Shown here piece after piece: positions 1-12,120 of a stretch of DNA of 64,000 nt (positions are counted from its first letter, which is position 1; every line of letters starts with the position of its first letter). A model generated the notes under the pieces. It had not been told where the DNA came from, ran no database searches, and was given only the letters and a program-made list of their open reading frames with translations. Both the position numbers and the translations under genes were made by a program. Source of the stretch: Oryzias latipes (Eukaryota; Chordata; Actinopteri; Beloniformes; Adrianichthyidae); contig NC_019872.2 in assembly GCF_002234675.1 (NCBI RefSeq), positions 6,612,949-6,676,948 of the forward strand, written 5' to 3'.

Positions 1-249
1 TTCATAAGTTTGTATTACAACTGATTGTTTAACACACAATAAATAAAGTTTTATTTAGAAGACAAACTTAGTTTTTTCCCTGGGTTGCATTTAGAGGAAC
101 AAAAGTTTTTGGATTGCTTTTAGAAGCAAACACAGTAAAAATGTTCTGTGCTGAAAGGAAAGACCAGTTTGGCATACGTTTTGTTTTTTAAAAGACACAT
201 TTAACAAACCTTTGCTCAAAAATACACTTTAATAGAGATGCAAGGCATA
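1..249. other. A/T-rich sequence, no gene seen
   Basis: A/T-rich stretch with overlapping AATAAA-type words near position 40. No coding exon, RNA gene or repeat terminus is recognised. It may be intron or intergenic DNA of a gene lying to the left. Confidence 0.4.
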
Positions 250-257
250 CTATTAAC

Positions 258-775
258 TAGGCCTGGGCGGAAAATGGATTGAATGACTTAATTCAAATTT
301 TTTGTTATGGGCGATTTCAAAATTAACTAAATCGAGTTTTTGTGTAATGGCGCATTTTTGGCTCCTCAGAGCTTCCGTAGCGTTAGTTTCAGACGGCGGT
401 ATGACAAGAGACAAACAACAACATCATAGCACCACGAAAAAGCAAGCGACAACATGGCTATCGGTGAGAGTGGGAAGTTTGTTCCCAAGAAAGGAATAAA
501 ATCATCTGTTGTTTGGAACTGGTATGGGTTTACTGCCACAGACGTGGAGGAAGAGACCCCCCCCCCCCCCCCCACGCTGCTACATTTGCCTAAAGACCAT
601 CGCAGTCAAAGGCAGCAGCACCACAAACCTATTCCAACATCTGGGGAAACCTTTTATTACTGTTCTCCTTCACTCCGTAACACAAAACATGAAAGTGCAC
701 CTCCAACACTTGTGCACGCTCTCACTCACTGTCGCGCGGCACACGCTCATTCCTCTTACATACGCAGCGTGCTAA

Positions 776-807
<32 letters not shown>

Positions 808-1624
808 GTCATTCTACAACACCTACATAGTTAGTTCATTAGTTAGATAGTTAGTAGTTAGTTGTTACTGTTATTTGTTAATAAAGAACAGTGTGTTGTC
901 ATTATTACTTGTACCAGTATTAATTTGCGATGCGGCCGCCGAAGGATTTTGTGTTTGGCGGTGTAGACCGCGACTCCTGCTGCTTCAGCAGCGCGGTGAT
1001 CAAAAATGACACACCATCACAGCTCTAGTTTATATCTTGTGGGACCAAAAAAAATGCGACTTCTCCAGTACCGATAGCAGAACCGTTGATGTCAGATCTT
1101 ACGGAGACTGCGGTCTTGAAGAATGTTGCCCCGGGGTTCGTTCAATACCGGGGCTCGGTCCCCATCCCTGGGAAAGGGGCACAGTGGAGAACAATCACCG
1201 AAGCGGTCGCTTTGCATATAGTCAAAGACATGGTACCAATATATACCGTGGAGAAGACTGGGTTTATTAATTTAATTAAAACCTTAGACCCCAGATATGA
1301 GCTGTATTGTTAATCCTTTAGAAAATGGTGCTACTCTCAAGGTGAATGTTTGTCTCCTTTTAGTCTAGACTATAAAATGTGACTTAAAACACAGCTGGGA
1401 CTTTGATTCCAAGAGTGTGTTCATTTATTTATTACTCATCCCAGAAATGGGAGTTACATTTGTCTTCCGTTTATAAAATAAAGGCAAAACTTGCTTTAAG
1501 TTGTCTGCCGTTTGTACTTACTGCTTTCCATCAGTATGTGTGATTGTGTTTGTGTGTGTGTGTGGGGGGGGGGGGGGGGGGGGATCGGAAATCGAATTTA
1601 AAAAGGCCATATCGCCCAGCCCTA
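258..1624 (+). mobile_element. Decayed hAT transposon with BED-finger transposase remnants
   Basis: The left end reads TAGGCCTGGGCG and the right end, reverse-complemented, reads TAGGGCTGGGCG. Both are flanked by the perfect 8-bp duplication CTATTAAC (250-257 and 1625-1632), the hAT signature. The interior keeps transposase pieces on the plus strand. One is a BED-type zinc-finger segment starting near 454 and continuing in another frame after a poly-C run (about 558-574), with the C-x2-C half in YICLKTIAVKG and STTNLFQHL. A later segment at about 1086-1310 contains KDMVPIYTVEKTGF and KTLDPRYEL, motifs of ZBED/hAT transposases. Frameshifts and the loss of most of the catalytic core make it a dead or non-autonomous copy. 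Simple repeats inside are (CA)n at about 776-804 and a G run at about 1565-1583. Confidence 0.85.
454..1313 (+). pseudogene. Broken hAT (ZBED-like) transposase
   Basis: Remnant of the transposase of the surrounding hAT element. A DNA-binding BED finger is spread over two frames: VVWNWYGFTATDVEEE from about 510, then CYICLKTIAVKG after the C-run. A short downstream block carries ITEAVALHIVKDMVPIYTVE (near 1180-1250) and LDPRYEL (near 1290-1310). The catalytic RNase-H-like core between them is missing and no continuous frame survives, so no function is expected. Assignment rests on recognising these motifs by eye. Confidence 0.7.
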
Positions 1625-1632
1625 CTATTAAC

Positions 1633-2471
1633 TAGAACTATATTTTAGCAATGTAATAAATAAATAAATCAGCCCATTTCTAACTATTCCGGCTCAAAAC
1701 TTTTGTTTCATGTCTATCTAACATCAATACCTGCTTTATTTTGAGAAAGGTCACAGTGGTTCCTGGTGCTTATCCACTCTTTTACAAGGCAAAGTACATC
1801 AGTAATATTTAAAACCCAAAATACGTTAGCAAGCATTAGACATATTATTTACACAGGAAAACATAAAAAGAAGTTTTAAATGATGTCATATATTGCAGTA
1901 TTTTGAAATGTTTGCAGATTGTTTATGACCACAGAGCAGCAGCAAGACTTCACACTAGTTTGTTCAGCGTCTTAGTGTTGGATTGTCATTCTGACAGATG
2001 AACCCTGCACTGTGAGAGGGCTGGCACTGAGTGACTTCACCACCAGGTTTATCGCAGGGGAACGCAGACTCTTACAGGACAAGTGTTGTTGCCATGACAC
2101 AACCACTCATTCATTACTCTCAAAAAAACATGCTGAGAAGAAGGGCCATACATTTTAAATCTGAACACTCAGGAAAAAAGAAGACGTCATAGTGGAATTT
2201 TTAACTCCATTATGACTGTAAATACATCATGTTTTACAAAAAAAATACAAATGTTGATAAGCAATTAGTATTCTAAGAAAAACGGTTCTGAGATACTTTA
2301 AAAAACCCACAAAAAATAGGAATTATCTGTAAAAAACTTATTTGGAAGACATGGTGAAAAATCCAAAGCAAAACACTCTCATCTGATCCAGCTAAATGAT
2401 GCTCCAACTAATCATTTATCAGATCATATTTAACGCAAACTCTGAATGTTAATCTTTTAGAATCAAGAATG
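1633..2471. other. No gene recognised
   Basis: Unique-looking A/T-rich sequence. A minus-strand open stretch around 2000-2110 lacks a convincing splice acceptor and matches no family I know. A plus-strand CTTACAG at about 2073-2079 is only an isolated acceptor-like word. Confidence 0.35.
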
Positions 2472-2476
2472 TTAAA

Positions 2477-3808
<1,332 letters not shown>

Positions 3809-4700
3809 AAAATATATGGCTAGTTTGAAGACCTTTCAACAAAGCAATCCTGCTCTACTAGTAAAAAGATTTACTCTCACTTCAGTACACATTATATAAC
3901 AACTTGTACTCATACTATTGCTTTGAAACTTAGTAGAAGCACAATTCTTCTCCAACAAGGAATATGGCCTTTAAAGTCAGACATTATAAAGGCCATAAAA
4001 ACAACCATCTGCTCTTTGCACAGAGTTTGTAACCACAGAAACAACATCCATCAGCAGGCAAAACACTTGACATTTATGGAGATATGGCTCTTGTGCTTTA
4101 TGGCTGAAACTCTGTGCAGAGTGAAGGACACGTGGAAGGGGATGCTTGGTAGAGCAGGTGATGCAAACAGCTTCATATTCAATGAAAATATTGTTTCTGA
4201 AGATTTTATGTGATCAAAAATGAAAACTGTCTCTTTTTTGCTTGCTTATTTAATTGAATACATAAAAATGTAAAGGGACTATACTAAGCTATTCTTAAGT
4301 CTTTTATGGTAAACAATATCCATGTATATAATAATAACTTTGGCACACATAAGAATGATTTTTTAAATTTAATATTAGTCATTCTCCTGAGCTTTTTTCC
4401 AACCTGGAAGTAAGAGAATTCGATCTCTAAGGCACTGGCATTCGCTCCGTGTGCGCGCAGCCCATTTCATGACTACGACTCAGAGCCAGCCTCTGCAGCT
4501 TTTATGCGTATTTCTGCAGTTGGATATGCATACTGGAAGAGGCTGTCCTCATTGCTCTACATCAGCTCAGGAGAATGCGCTTGTTTTCGTGGAATGAGAG
4601 GGGCTGGTGCTCAAAGCGCGGATCACAATACCACTTTGGGGTTTCTTTTCGTGAGTAATGAACAGTATAATACACTTAAAAGCTACAAAAAAAGTATTTT
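3809..4700. other. No gene recognised
   Basis: A/T-rich sequence with short random open frames only, for example at 3923-4213 and 4504-4821. None of them matches a known family or shows exon-like borders. Confidence 0.35.
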
Positions 4701-4704
4701 GTAT

Positions 4705-5716
4705 GGTTGGGGGTTAACGGTGAGTTGGACTGAACCGTTTCGGTACGGCAGTTTCGGTCGGATCACCTTTGTACCGTTTTGGTCTTTTTGTTTGTTTATT
4801 TTTCCCCCCCAAATTTATTAACTTTGCGCCGAGGCGAAACTAATGTTAACCGCGAGTTTCCGCCGAGACCCTCAATAGTGTCTACGCTCGCGCACGTAGA
4901 GAAAGGGGGGGGGAGGGAGCGCGGCAGCGCAAGAGTGTGTGTGTGAGCACACGTTCAGGGTGTGCTTCTCAGTTTGCCAGAACAGTAATAAAAACGGTTT
5001 TCTCTAAAAGAACGGAGACTGATTCTTTTATTAACCCGCTCTGGAGACTCTGAGGGTCCGAACGGGGAAGTGACCCCCGAAGGAAGAACTGCCTTCGGCG
5101 GAGAGGATCTCCCCTGCGTTTTCCGACCACGGCCAGAAACATCATTGCAGGAGGTTCAACAGCTATTAGGTGACGGAGGTGACAATAAGCATGTCAACAG
5201 TATCATGCGGACGCGAGGCCAGAGCTGGAGAAACACCCCCCTCACACATCTCCTTACGCTCTCCTATGTGGGAACACTTTGGATTTGTTTGGATGAAAGG
5301 ATTGAAAAAAATTGGATAAGTCAAATGCTGTGTTTCGACATTTTATTGTTACACAAAGATAGCGTATGCCACAGATAACACTTATAATCTGTTAACGCAC
5401 TTAAAACGGCATCATCAAACTGTAAAAATCGGGTCTACAAGAAAAAAAATATGCAAGTCAAAATGTTTTTTTTTCAGGCCAGTGTTAAGTATCCAAGGTT
5501 TTTGGCACCTGACAGCTAATGGTTGTATTATTTTATATAGCAGATCACCTACATAGGTTAATTATATTATTGCTATTTGGAACCAATAATTGCACTTTGC
5601 AAGAAATTTTTTTCTGCCTTTTTTGTACCTAAAAAATACCGAAAATGTATTGAACCGGGCCCTATGAATTTCTGAACTAAACCGAATTGAGATTTTAGTG
5701 TACCATTACAACCCTA
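4705..5716 (+). mobile_element. Decayed hAT element with a BED-finger remnant
   Basis: The ends form imperfect inverted repeats. The left end contains GGGTTAACGGTGAG, then CTGAACCGTTTCGGTACGG. The right end, reverse-complemented, reads GGGTTGTAATGGTACAC and then a run with ATTCGGTTTAGTTC. Inside, a plus-strand BED-finger-like stretch runs from about 5262 to 5440, with MWEHFGFVW and, after a stop codon, NTYNLLTHLKRHHQT. An in-frame stop and later decay make it non-functional. Exact ends and the target duplication could not be fixed. Confidence 0.6.
5262..5440 (+). pseudogene. BED zinc-finger transposase fragment
   Basis: Translation in one plus frame gives MWEHFGFVWMKGLKK, an in-frame stop, and then AYATDNTYNLLTHLKRHH, the typical tail of a BED finger (x-NTxNLxxHLxxHH). 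The finger is interrupted, so it is a relic of the surrounding hAT element. Confidence 0.65.
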
Positions 5717-7144
5717 TAGCATGCTGCAGGCCCTTTAAGGCCAGTGAGGCTTTAGAATTTCAGTTTACACTTACACAAAAGCTTATTTTCATGCAACGCT
5801 AAACCCTAATCTTTTTGTGCCAACTTCCTTTAAAATTCAGTGATTTTGCAACTGTAGTTTTTGTTTAAGCTGCTGTCCTCCATCTCATAGACACTCTTTA
5901 ACTGGAAATGATCTCGTCCGTCACACAGACAGTAGGAGAATATTAACTGATAATGTCTGCAGGACACATTTCCTGGTTCTGCCCACAGCAAAGTCATGGC
6001 ATTATAAAACCACAGGATCACATTCAAAAAAGCAACGTCATGACTTGTTGCACAACCACAGTTTTTTTTTTCCACAACAAAAAAGCTTAATGTGTTTAAA
6101 CATCCTGTTGAAGTAGATGACAGATATTTCCACCCACATATGAAAACTTTATTTTGACCAATGCACAACAGAAAGCAAGCTTATCATGAAGCTTTGTTTT
6201 GGACAAATATGTTGTTTCACCATCCATTACATAATGACATTAAATATTTAATCCTGAAATATTCAAGAGGAATTTCCAACTGTATAATCTGCTGTGAAGA
6301 AACTTTTCAGAGTTCTTTAAGAACCTTTTAGAATGCAAGTGTTAGCTTTAGCCGGAGATAAAAGCACCTCATAAAGCAACAATCTCCTTTATGCAGCAAT
6401 TATTGATCACCAGCTACAGCCGCTACGACTCGTGCCTTGGGTTTCTCAGATATATCATGGCATTTGTGGCTAAACAAATCCTACAGTTGATTATGATCCA
6501 ATTTCCTTTCAGGCCCTCAGACTACAATGTTGGCTGCTTTTTCTCTTTTATATTTGACCTCCTGGAGTGGCTGCAGTCAGGTTACTGTACATTCTGGACT
6601 TAAAAAAACAAAAACAAACCTCAACCTCACATCTTTACATATAAACACTGACTAAAAAAAAGATTCAGGAAACAGAAAAATAAGAAAAGACTTAAAACCA
6701 ACCTCAAACAATCCTGGTGCCATGAAAGCAAAATACAAGTCTGTCAATTTCCTTTCGCACCAGCCAACATGGTAAAAGAAGTAGGTAAAAAGTAGGGCAG
6801 ATATGTGACACATGGCTTTGTGCACCGGCAGTTCCATGGCAGGTTTGCTCACTGTTGCACCAGAGATTTGAATTGCAAAACATTTTATGGAGGCAAACAG
6901 AGGCACTCTGTGAGGGTAAACTGATAAAACACTCGTGTTCACCTCAATCCAATCTGGATTGGCACATAGTTTTAGAGAAAACACTGAATTCCTTTTCATA
7001 AATGAAGAGGAGCGCAGATTCCAAACATCTGAAAATAGGAAAATATAATCCCTAATGATTTTACATACAGGACAAAAAGCTTACAATCTGGACCACTAAT
7101 AGACTGGCCAGATGAAAGACTTACTCTAGTCACCTTTTGACCTA
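5717..7144. other. No gene recognised
   Basis: The longest open frames (5830-6168 minus, 112 codons; 6652-6999 minus, 115 codons) have random-looking composition, no recognisable domain and no clear splice borders. They are treated as chance. Confidence 0.35.
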
Positions 7145-7275
7145 TTGTACAAGCATTCCCAGTGGTCTTTTAATTAGGATTATGATATTTTTACCCAAAA
7201 TCAATAAATGTGTCATTTTCTAGTTCATTAGAAATTTGCCTGAGTTGTGGGCGGGACAGTTGGCGAAGAGCAACC
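7145..7275 (-). repeat. Partial copy of the TTAAA-target MITE family (copy 2)
   Basis: The run ATTCCCAGTGGTCTTTTAAT, followed by a GATTATGAT block, TTCATTAGAAA and GAGTTGTGGG, closely parallels 61,920-62,060 in the HSPA4 intron copy. Both termini are missing. Confidence 0.55.
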
Positions 7276-7482
7276 CCAAGAAGAACATGGATATAGTACT
7301 CGACAAGTAGATGCATTGTAAGGGGGGAAAGCATGGAGCTTGTGGCCTTCCTATTGTAATTTCTACATTACAGATATGCGATTTTTTTCTAGGGATGGGC
7401 GATATATTGGTGCCATTATCGGTATTGGCTGATATTTGCATCATTTGAGTGTATCAGTATTATATTAAAAAAATCTACCAAT

Positions 7483-7958
7483 TGTCACGGTGCCTGGCGG
7501 TCTCCTCCCCCCTCCAGCTCTGCCCTAATGTTCCTGATTGCCACCAGCTGCCATCACTCTCCTCATCATCTTCTGTGGATTCAAAAGGAGATCAACGCCA
7601 CTACTCGACGCCAGTTTGTTACCCCTTATGGTGACTGCTCTGGTTCTAGCCTCGTTACAGCTTTGTTCCAAGTCTCTGGCTCTAACTAATTCTTTGCTCC
7701 CTGTCTCAGGATCCTACCGCTCACGAGTGACGGCAGCACGGACCTTCCATTCTACGCCTCAGGAGCACGGAAACTCTCGGCAGCCGCTAACCGCTTCAAG
7801 ACCCTCCAGCCACGCCACAGCCACGTCTAACCTGGACACTCCTCAAACCAGCCATCTTCACATCTGGAGCAAACAATAAATCCATTCTCATCCTCCACTT
7901 ACCTGTCTTCCTTCTGGGTTGCAGCATCTGGGTTCCTCATCCTTGTGAAATCATGACA
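7483..7958 (+). repeat. 5' LTR of the sushi-type retrotransposon
   Basis: 476 bp, TGTCACGG ... ATCATGACA, beginning TG and ending CA. A polyadenylation word AATAAA lies at 7875-7880. A TTCAAAAGG word at about 7580 sits roughly 30 bp upstream of position 7610, where the inferred self-primer (and hence the transcript start) begins. The last six bases contain the gag start codon. Confidence 0.93.
7610..7620 (+). promoter_or_regulatory. Candidate self-primer and transcript start inside the 5' LTR
   Basis: GCCAGTTTGTT is the exact reverse complement of AACAAACTGGC at 7960-7970, one base past the LTR end. In Tf1-type elements the first 11 nt of the RNA fold back on such a site and prime minus-strand DNA in place of a tRNA. 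If the same applies here, transcription starts at about 7610. Confidence 0.65.
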
Positions 7959-8966
7959 GAACAAACTGGCCAACTTCCGGACCCAGCTGATCCAGAGGGA
8001 CTTCGTTTTGCCGTCAGCCAGCAAGGCATCGCCCTGGGCCGCCAAGCCGACGCTCTGTCGCAAGTATCCTCTGCCCAACAGGAACTTTTTCGGCGCCTGG
8101 ATGGTCTAACGCAAACTTTGATGAATTTAACTGTCCAGGGGGCTACCCCCGCACCATCACCTCCCGCTTCCAGCATCGCCGCAGTTTCCGCTTCCGGTCC
8201 GTCACCTGAAAACTACCGACTGCAGCCGGAACCATTCTTCGGCGACGTCGAAGCTTGTGGAGGGTTCCTGCTGCAATGTAGTCTCCTGTTCCAGCAAGCC
8301 CCGAGGTATTATGACTCCGACCTCAGCAAGATTACCCTGATCATAAACTCACTCCGCAATAAAGCGCTGCAGTGGGCTCAGGCTTTCCTGGCCGCCAATC
8401 CTGTCACCCACCTATCGTACGAGCACTTCATTAATGAATTCAGGCTGGTTTTTGACCAACCCCGTAAGCGGGAGGAAGCCTCACGAAAGCTTCTGGCTCT
8501 TAAGCAGCGAAGTCGCTCAGTGAGCGACCACGTCATAGACTTCAGAATCCTGGCGGTGGAAGCCGGCTGGACGGATCCAGCATTGAGAGGGGTCTTCTAT
8601 CAGTCTTTAAATGAAGTCATTAAGGACCACCTGTGTTCGCAACCAGAAACCCACTCTTTTGAGGAGCTCGTCACGGCGGCTCTCCGTTCGGACACCCGCT
8701 TACGTGAACGACAGCATGAAAGACCTCAGCCTCCACGCAGAAGTCCTGCTAATCCACCACAAGGTACGGCGGCACACATTTCTCCTATAACCCAGTCTGA
8801 AACCTCTCGCAGTCAGACCGACGAGCCCATGCAGATTGGACACTCCAAGCTTTCCGCAGAGGAGAGGCAGCGACGCCGGATCGAAGGGGCATGCTTTTAC
8901 TGCGGAAAACCAGGACACCAGGTACACCAATGTAGCCTGCGTTTAAACTCCAAAACCCCCCGCTAG
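7953..8966 (+). CDS. gag: Retrotransposon gag polyprotein
   Basis: 337 residues, capsid and nucleocapsid of the sushi-type retrotransposon. The start MTEQTGQLPDPADPEGL fits the family, whose gag proteins begin near a DPADPE motif. A capsid-like domain follows at about residues 85-260, with KITLIINSLRNKALQWA and FINEFRLVFDQP. A single CCHC knuckle near residues 313-326 (CFYCGKPGHQVHQC, C-x2-C-x4-H-x4-C) would bind RNA. The ATG lies in the last six bases of the 5' LTR and the candidate primer-binding site is inside the first codons. The frame ends at a TAG (8964-8966), and the pol sequence continues in the same frame. Expression is unknown; the frame is open and looks intact. Confidence 0.88.
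   Translation: MTEQTGQLPDPADPEGLRFAVSQQGIALGRQADALSQVSSAQQELFRRLDGLTQTLMNLTVQGATPAPSPPASSIAAVSASGPSPENYRLQPEPFFGDVEACGGFLLQCSLLFQQAPRYYDSDLSKITLIINSLRNKALQWAQAFLAANPVTHLSYEHFINEFRLVFDQPRKREEASRKLLALKQRSRSVSDHVIDFRILAVEAGWTDPALRGVFYQSLNEVIKDHLCSQPETHSFEELVTAALRSDTRLRERQHERPQPPRRSPANPPQGTAAHISPITQSETSRSQTDEPMQIGHSKLSAEERQRRRIEGACFYCGKPGHQVHQCSLRLNSKTPR
7960..7970 (+). promoter_or_regulatory. Candidate primer-binding site for self-priming
   Basis: AACAAACTGGC starts one base after the 5' LTR and lies within the gag reading frame. It pairs over 11 nt with 7610-7620. A tRNA-type site would be expected to start with TGG right after the LTR, and that is not seen here. Confidence 0.65.
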
Positions 8967-11633
8967 AGGACAGGCCGCGGGCGGGTCAAGTCTCGCATTC
9001 GTCCTTCTTCCTCCCCTGTCGGTGCAGGGTTTTTTTTTGTCGAGAAGAAGGACAAAACCCTCCGACCGTGCGTAAATTATCGAGAACTAAATCAGATCAC
9101 GGTAAAAGACAAGTATTCCCTTCCGCTCATCAGCTCTGTCTTTGACTCGATTCAGGAGGCCCGTATCTTTTCCAAGCTTGACCTACGAAATGCTTATCAT
9201 CTCGTACGGGTCAAGGAGGGTGATGAATGGAAAACCGCTTTCAAAACTCCTCTCGGTCATTATGAGTATCTCGTCATGCCATTGGGGTTAACAAACGCTC
9301 CTGCCGTGTTCCAGCGCCTCATAAACGACGTTCTACGGGACTTTATCGACCGCTTCGTTTTTGTCTACCTTGACGACATACTGATCTACTCTAAACATCC
9401 TGATCAGCACAGAAACCACGTTCGTCAGGTACTCCAACGATTGTCTGAAAATCAGCTTTTTGTCAAAGCCGAAAAATGTCTGTTTCATTCCACCGTCGTC
9501 CCCTTCTTAGGGTACATCTTCGAGGCAGGTAGCATTCGACCCGACCCCGCTAAAATCGAGGCTGTCTCCAAGTGGGAACCCCCTACCACGCGTAAGAAAC
9601 TTCAGCAATTTTTAGGGTTCGCTAATTTCTATAGGCGGTTTATTAGAAATTACAGCTCCATCGCGGCTCCCCTCACGCGACTCACTTCCACTGTTCGGGC
9701 CTACCAATGGAACTCGGATGCCCAAGAAGCTTTTGACACTCTCAAGAACCTCTTCGTTACAGCCCCCATACTAATACAACCCGACCCAGCTAGACAATTC
9801 GTGGTCGAGGTTGACGCCTCCGACTCAGGCGTCGGGGCAGTATTATCTCAGCGGGAAGAGTCCTCCAACAAATTGAAGCCCTGCGCTTTCTTTTCTAAGA
9901 AACTGACCCCTGCTGAGCGCAACTATGATGTGGGCAACTGTGAACTTCTCGCTATTAAATTAGCATTGGAAGAATGGCGACACTGGCTGGAGGGTGCGGT
10001 TCATCCATTTATTGTCTGGACTGATCACAGGAACCTTTCATATCTTCGCTCCGCCAAGAGACTGAATTCCCGTCAAGCCCGCTGGTGCCTGTTCTTTGAC
10101 CGTTTCAATTTCACCATAACCTACAGACCAGGAAGCCGCAATATTAAGCCCGACGCCCTCTCACGGAAGTACTGCTCCTCTGATGACCAGGACGGCACCA
10201 CGAACCCCATCATTCCCTCCACCTGCATCGTTGGAAACGTTTCCTGGGACATTGAGAATAAAGTGATGCAAGCTCAAGGTGAGGAACCCAATCACCCAGA
10301 ACCTCCTGACGGAACACTTTATGTACCCCGATCTCTCAGGTCCGACGTCATCACGTGGGCCCACGCCTCACGTCTTGCCTGTCACGGCGGGGTCACCAGG
10401 ACTCTCTGCCTCCTCCGTCGGCGTTTTTTCTGGCCCTCCATGACTAAGGACGTTAAGGAGTATGTGGCTGCCTGTACCACCTGCGCCCGCTCCAAGACCT
10501 CCAACTCACCACCGTCTGGTCTCCTCCATCCGCTGTCCACTCCCGGGCGTCCTTGGTCCCACATTGCCCTGGACTTTGTAACCGGTCTCCCTCCTTCTCA
10601 GGGAAACACGGTCGTCCTCACCGTCATAGACCGCTTCTCTAAATTTGTCCTTTTCATCCCGCTCCCACAGTTGCCCACGGCCACCGAAACCACGGAGATC
10701 CTGGTCCAGCATGTATTCCGTCACCATGGTATTCCTGTGGACATTGTCTCGGATCGGGGCCCCCAGTTTGTCTCCCAGGTTTGGAAGGCTTTCTGTGGGG
10801 CCTTGGGGGCCACAGTCAGCCTGTCCTCAGGCTATCATCCCCAATCTAACGGCCAAGCTGAAAGAGCTAACCAGGAGCTCGAAACATCACTGCGTTGTCT
10901 CGCCGACCGGAACTCCTCTGACTGGTCCAGGTATCTGGTTTGGGCCGAATATGCGCACAACACTCACCCCTCTTCTGCCACAGGCCTGTCCCCGTTCGAG
11001 GCTGCTCTGGGGTTCCCGCCTCCGCTGTTTCCTTCCCACGAGTTAGACCTCGCTGTCCCCTCTGTTCAGGACCATCTCCGCCGATGCCAGAGCATCTGGC
11101 ATCAGACCAAGGCTGCTCTGCTCCAGACTAAGGAGACCAATCGCCGTACGGCCAACCGTCATCGTGTGGTGGGTCCTACATATCACCCTGGTCAGAAAGT
11201 CTGGTTGTCATCCCGTAATATTCCTCTTCAGGCCACCTCCCGCAAGCTCGCCCCCCGCTTCATCGGTCCCTATACTGTGGAAAAGGTCATCAATCCCACC
11301 TGTGTCCGCCTCCGCCTCCCAGCGGCTCTCAAAGTCCATCCCACCTTTCATGTCTCTCAGGTCAAGCCTGTCGTTGACAGCGCGCTTTGCCCGCCATCCG
11401 CCTCCCCTCCACCCGCCCGGCTCATCGATGGTGCCCCGGCTTATACGGTCAGTCGGATTTTGGATGTCCGCCGCCGGGGTCGCGGCCACCAGTTCCTCGT
11501 GGATTGGGAGGGTTACGGTCCGGAGGAACGCTCTTGGGTCTCCCGTTCCCTGATCCTGGACCGTGCCCTCCTTGCTGACTTTTTCCGTGCCCACCCGGAT
11601 CGGCGTCCCGGACCGCCTGGAGGCGGTCGTTGA
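8967..11633 (+). CDS. pol: Retrotransposon pol: reverse transcriptase, RNase H, integrase, chromodomain (protease missing)
   Basis: About 888 codons, open from the gag stop to TGA at 11,631-11,633, in the same frame as gag. The first Met is at 9276, but conserved reverse-transcriptase sequence already starts near 9000 ([14 protein letters not shown]), so the Met is internal. Domains in order: reverse transcriptase with YLDD at 9366-9377; RNase H with [14 protein letters not shown] and WTDHRN; integrase with a His/Cys finger (ACHGG ... CTTC) and a D,D35E triad at 10,572, 10,752 and 10,860; and a chromodomain at about 11,440-11,600 ([21 protein letters not shown]). The protease and RT-proximal linker expected after the gag knuckle are missing, the result of an internal deletion. 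It would need stop readthrough plus protease in trans. Confidence 0.9.
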   Translation, partial: RTGRGRVKSRIRPSSSPVGAGFFFVEKKDKTLRPCVNYRELNQITVKDKYSLPLISSVFDSIQEARIFSKLDLRNAYHLVRVKEGDEWKTAFKTPLGHYEYLVMPLGLTNAPAVFQRLINDVLRDFIDRFVFVYLDDILIYSKHPDQHRNHVRQVLQRLSENQLFVKAEKCLFHSTVVPFLGYIFEAGSIRPDPAKIEAVSKWEPPTTRKKLQQFLGFANFYRRFIRNYSSIAAPLTRLTSTVRAYQWNSDAQEAFDTLKNLFVTAPILIQPDPARQFVVEVDASDSGVGAVLSQREESSNKLKPCAFFSKKLTPAERNYDVGNCELLAIKLALEEWRHWLEGAVHPFIVWTDHRNLSYLRSAKRLNSRQARWCLFFDRFNFTITYRPGSRNIKPDALSRKYCSSDDQDGTTNPIIPSTCIVGNVSWDIENKVMQAQGEEPNHPEPPDGTLYVPRSLRSDVITWAHASRLACHGGVTRTLCLLRRRFFWPSMTKDVKEYVAACTTCARSKTSNSPPSGLLHPLSTPGRPWSHIALDFVTGLPPSQGNTVVLTVIDRFSKFVLFIPLPQLPTATETTEILVQHVFRHHGIPVDIVSDRGPQFVSQVWKAFCGALGATVSLSSGYHPQSNGQAERANQELETSLRCLADRNSSDWSRYLVWAEYAHNTHPSSATGLSPFEAALGFPPPLFPSHELDLAVPSVQDHLRRCQSIWHQTKAALLQTKETNRRTANRHRVVGPTYHPGQKVWLSSRNIPLQATSRKLAPRFIGPYTVEKVINPTCVRLRLPAALKVHPTFHVSQVKPVVDSALCPPSASPPPARLIDGAPAYTVSRILDVRRRGRGHQFLVDWEGYGPEERSWVSRSLILDRALLADFFRAHPDRRPGPPGGGR

Positions 11634-11641
11634 GAGGGGGG
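11632..11641 (+). promoter_or_regulatory. Polypurine tract
   Basis: GAGAGGGGGG, overlapping the pol stop codon and followed by TAC and the 3' LTR. This is the standard position for the plus-strand primer. Confidence 0.8.
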
Positions 11642-11644
11642 TAC

Positions 11645-12120
11645 TGTCACGGTGCCTGGCGGTCTCCTCCCCCCTCCAGCTCTGCCCTAATGTTCCTGAT
11701 TGCCACCAGCTGCCATCACTCTCCTCATCATCTTCTGTGGATTCAAAAGGAGATCAACGCCACTACTCGACGCCAGTTTGTTACCCCTTATGGTGACTGC
11801 TCTGGTTCTAGCCTCGTTACAGCTTTGTTCCAAGTCTCTGGCTCTAACTAATTCTTTGCTCCCTGTCTCAGGATCCTACCGCTCACGAGTGACGGCAGCA
11901 CGGACCTTCCATTCTACGCCTCAGGAGCACGGAAACTCTCGGCAGCCGCTAACCGCTTCAAGACCCTCCAGCCACGCCACAGCCACGTCTAACCTGGACA
12001 CTCCTCAAACCAGCCATCTTCACATCTGGAGCAAACAATAAATCCATTCTCATCCTCCACTTACCTGACTTCCTTCTGGGTTGCAGCATCTGGGTTCCTC
12101 ATCCTTGTGAAATCATGACA
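11645..12120 (+). repeat. 3' LTR of the sushi-type retrotransposon
   Basis: 476 bp, identical to the 5' LTR except for T (7906) to A (12,068) by eye. The AATAAA word is at 12,037-12,042. Confidence 0.93.

Noticed and set aside
2000..2110. Possible last exon of a minus-strand gene
   Set aside because: Open for about 38 codons, but no convincing acceptor and no protein family recognised.
5830..6168. 112-codon minus frame
   Set aside because: No recognisable domain, no promoter or splice context and random-looking composition.
6652..6999. 115-codon minus frame
   Set aside because: Same reasons: low-complexity hydrophobic text with no family resemblance.
7538..7879. 113-codon frame found identically in both LTRs
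   Set aside because: Identical because the LTRs are identical; no known LTR protein fits and the region holds regulatory sequence.
11208..11594. 128-codon minus frame opposite retrotransposon integrase/chromodomain
   Set aside because: Antisense shadow of the pol frame.
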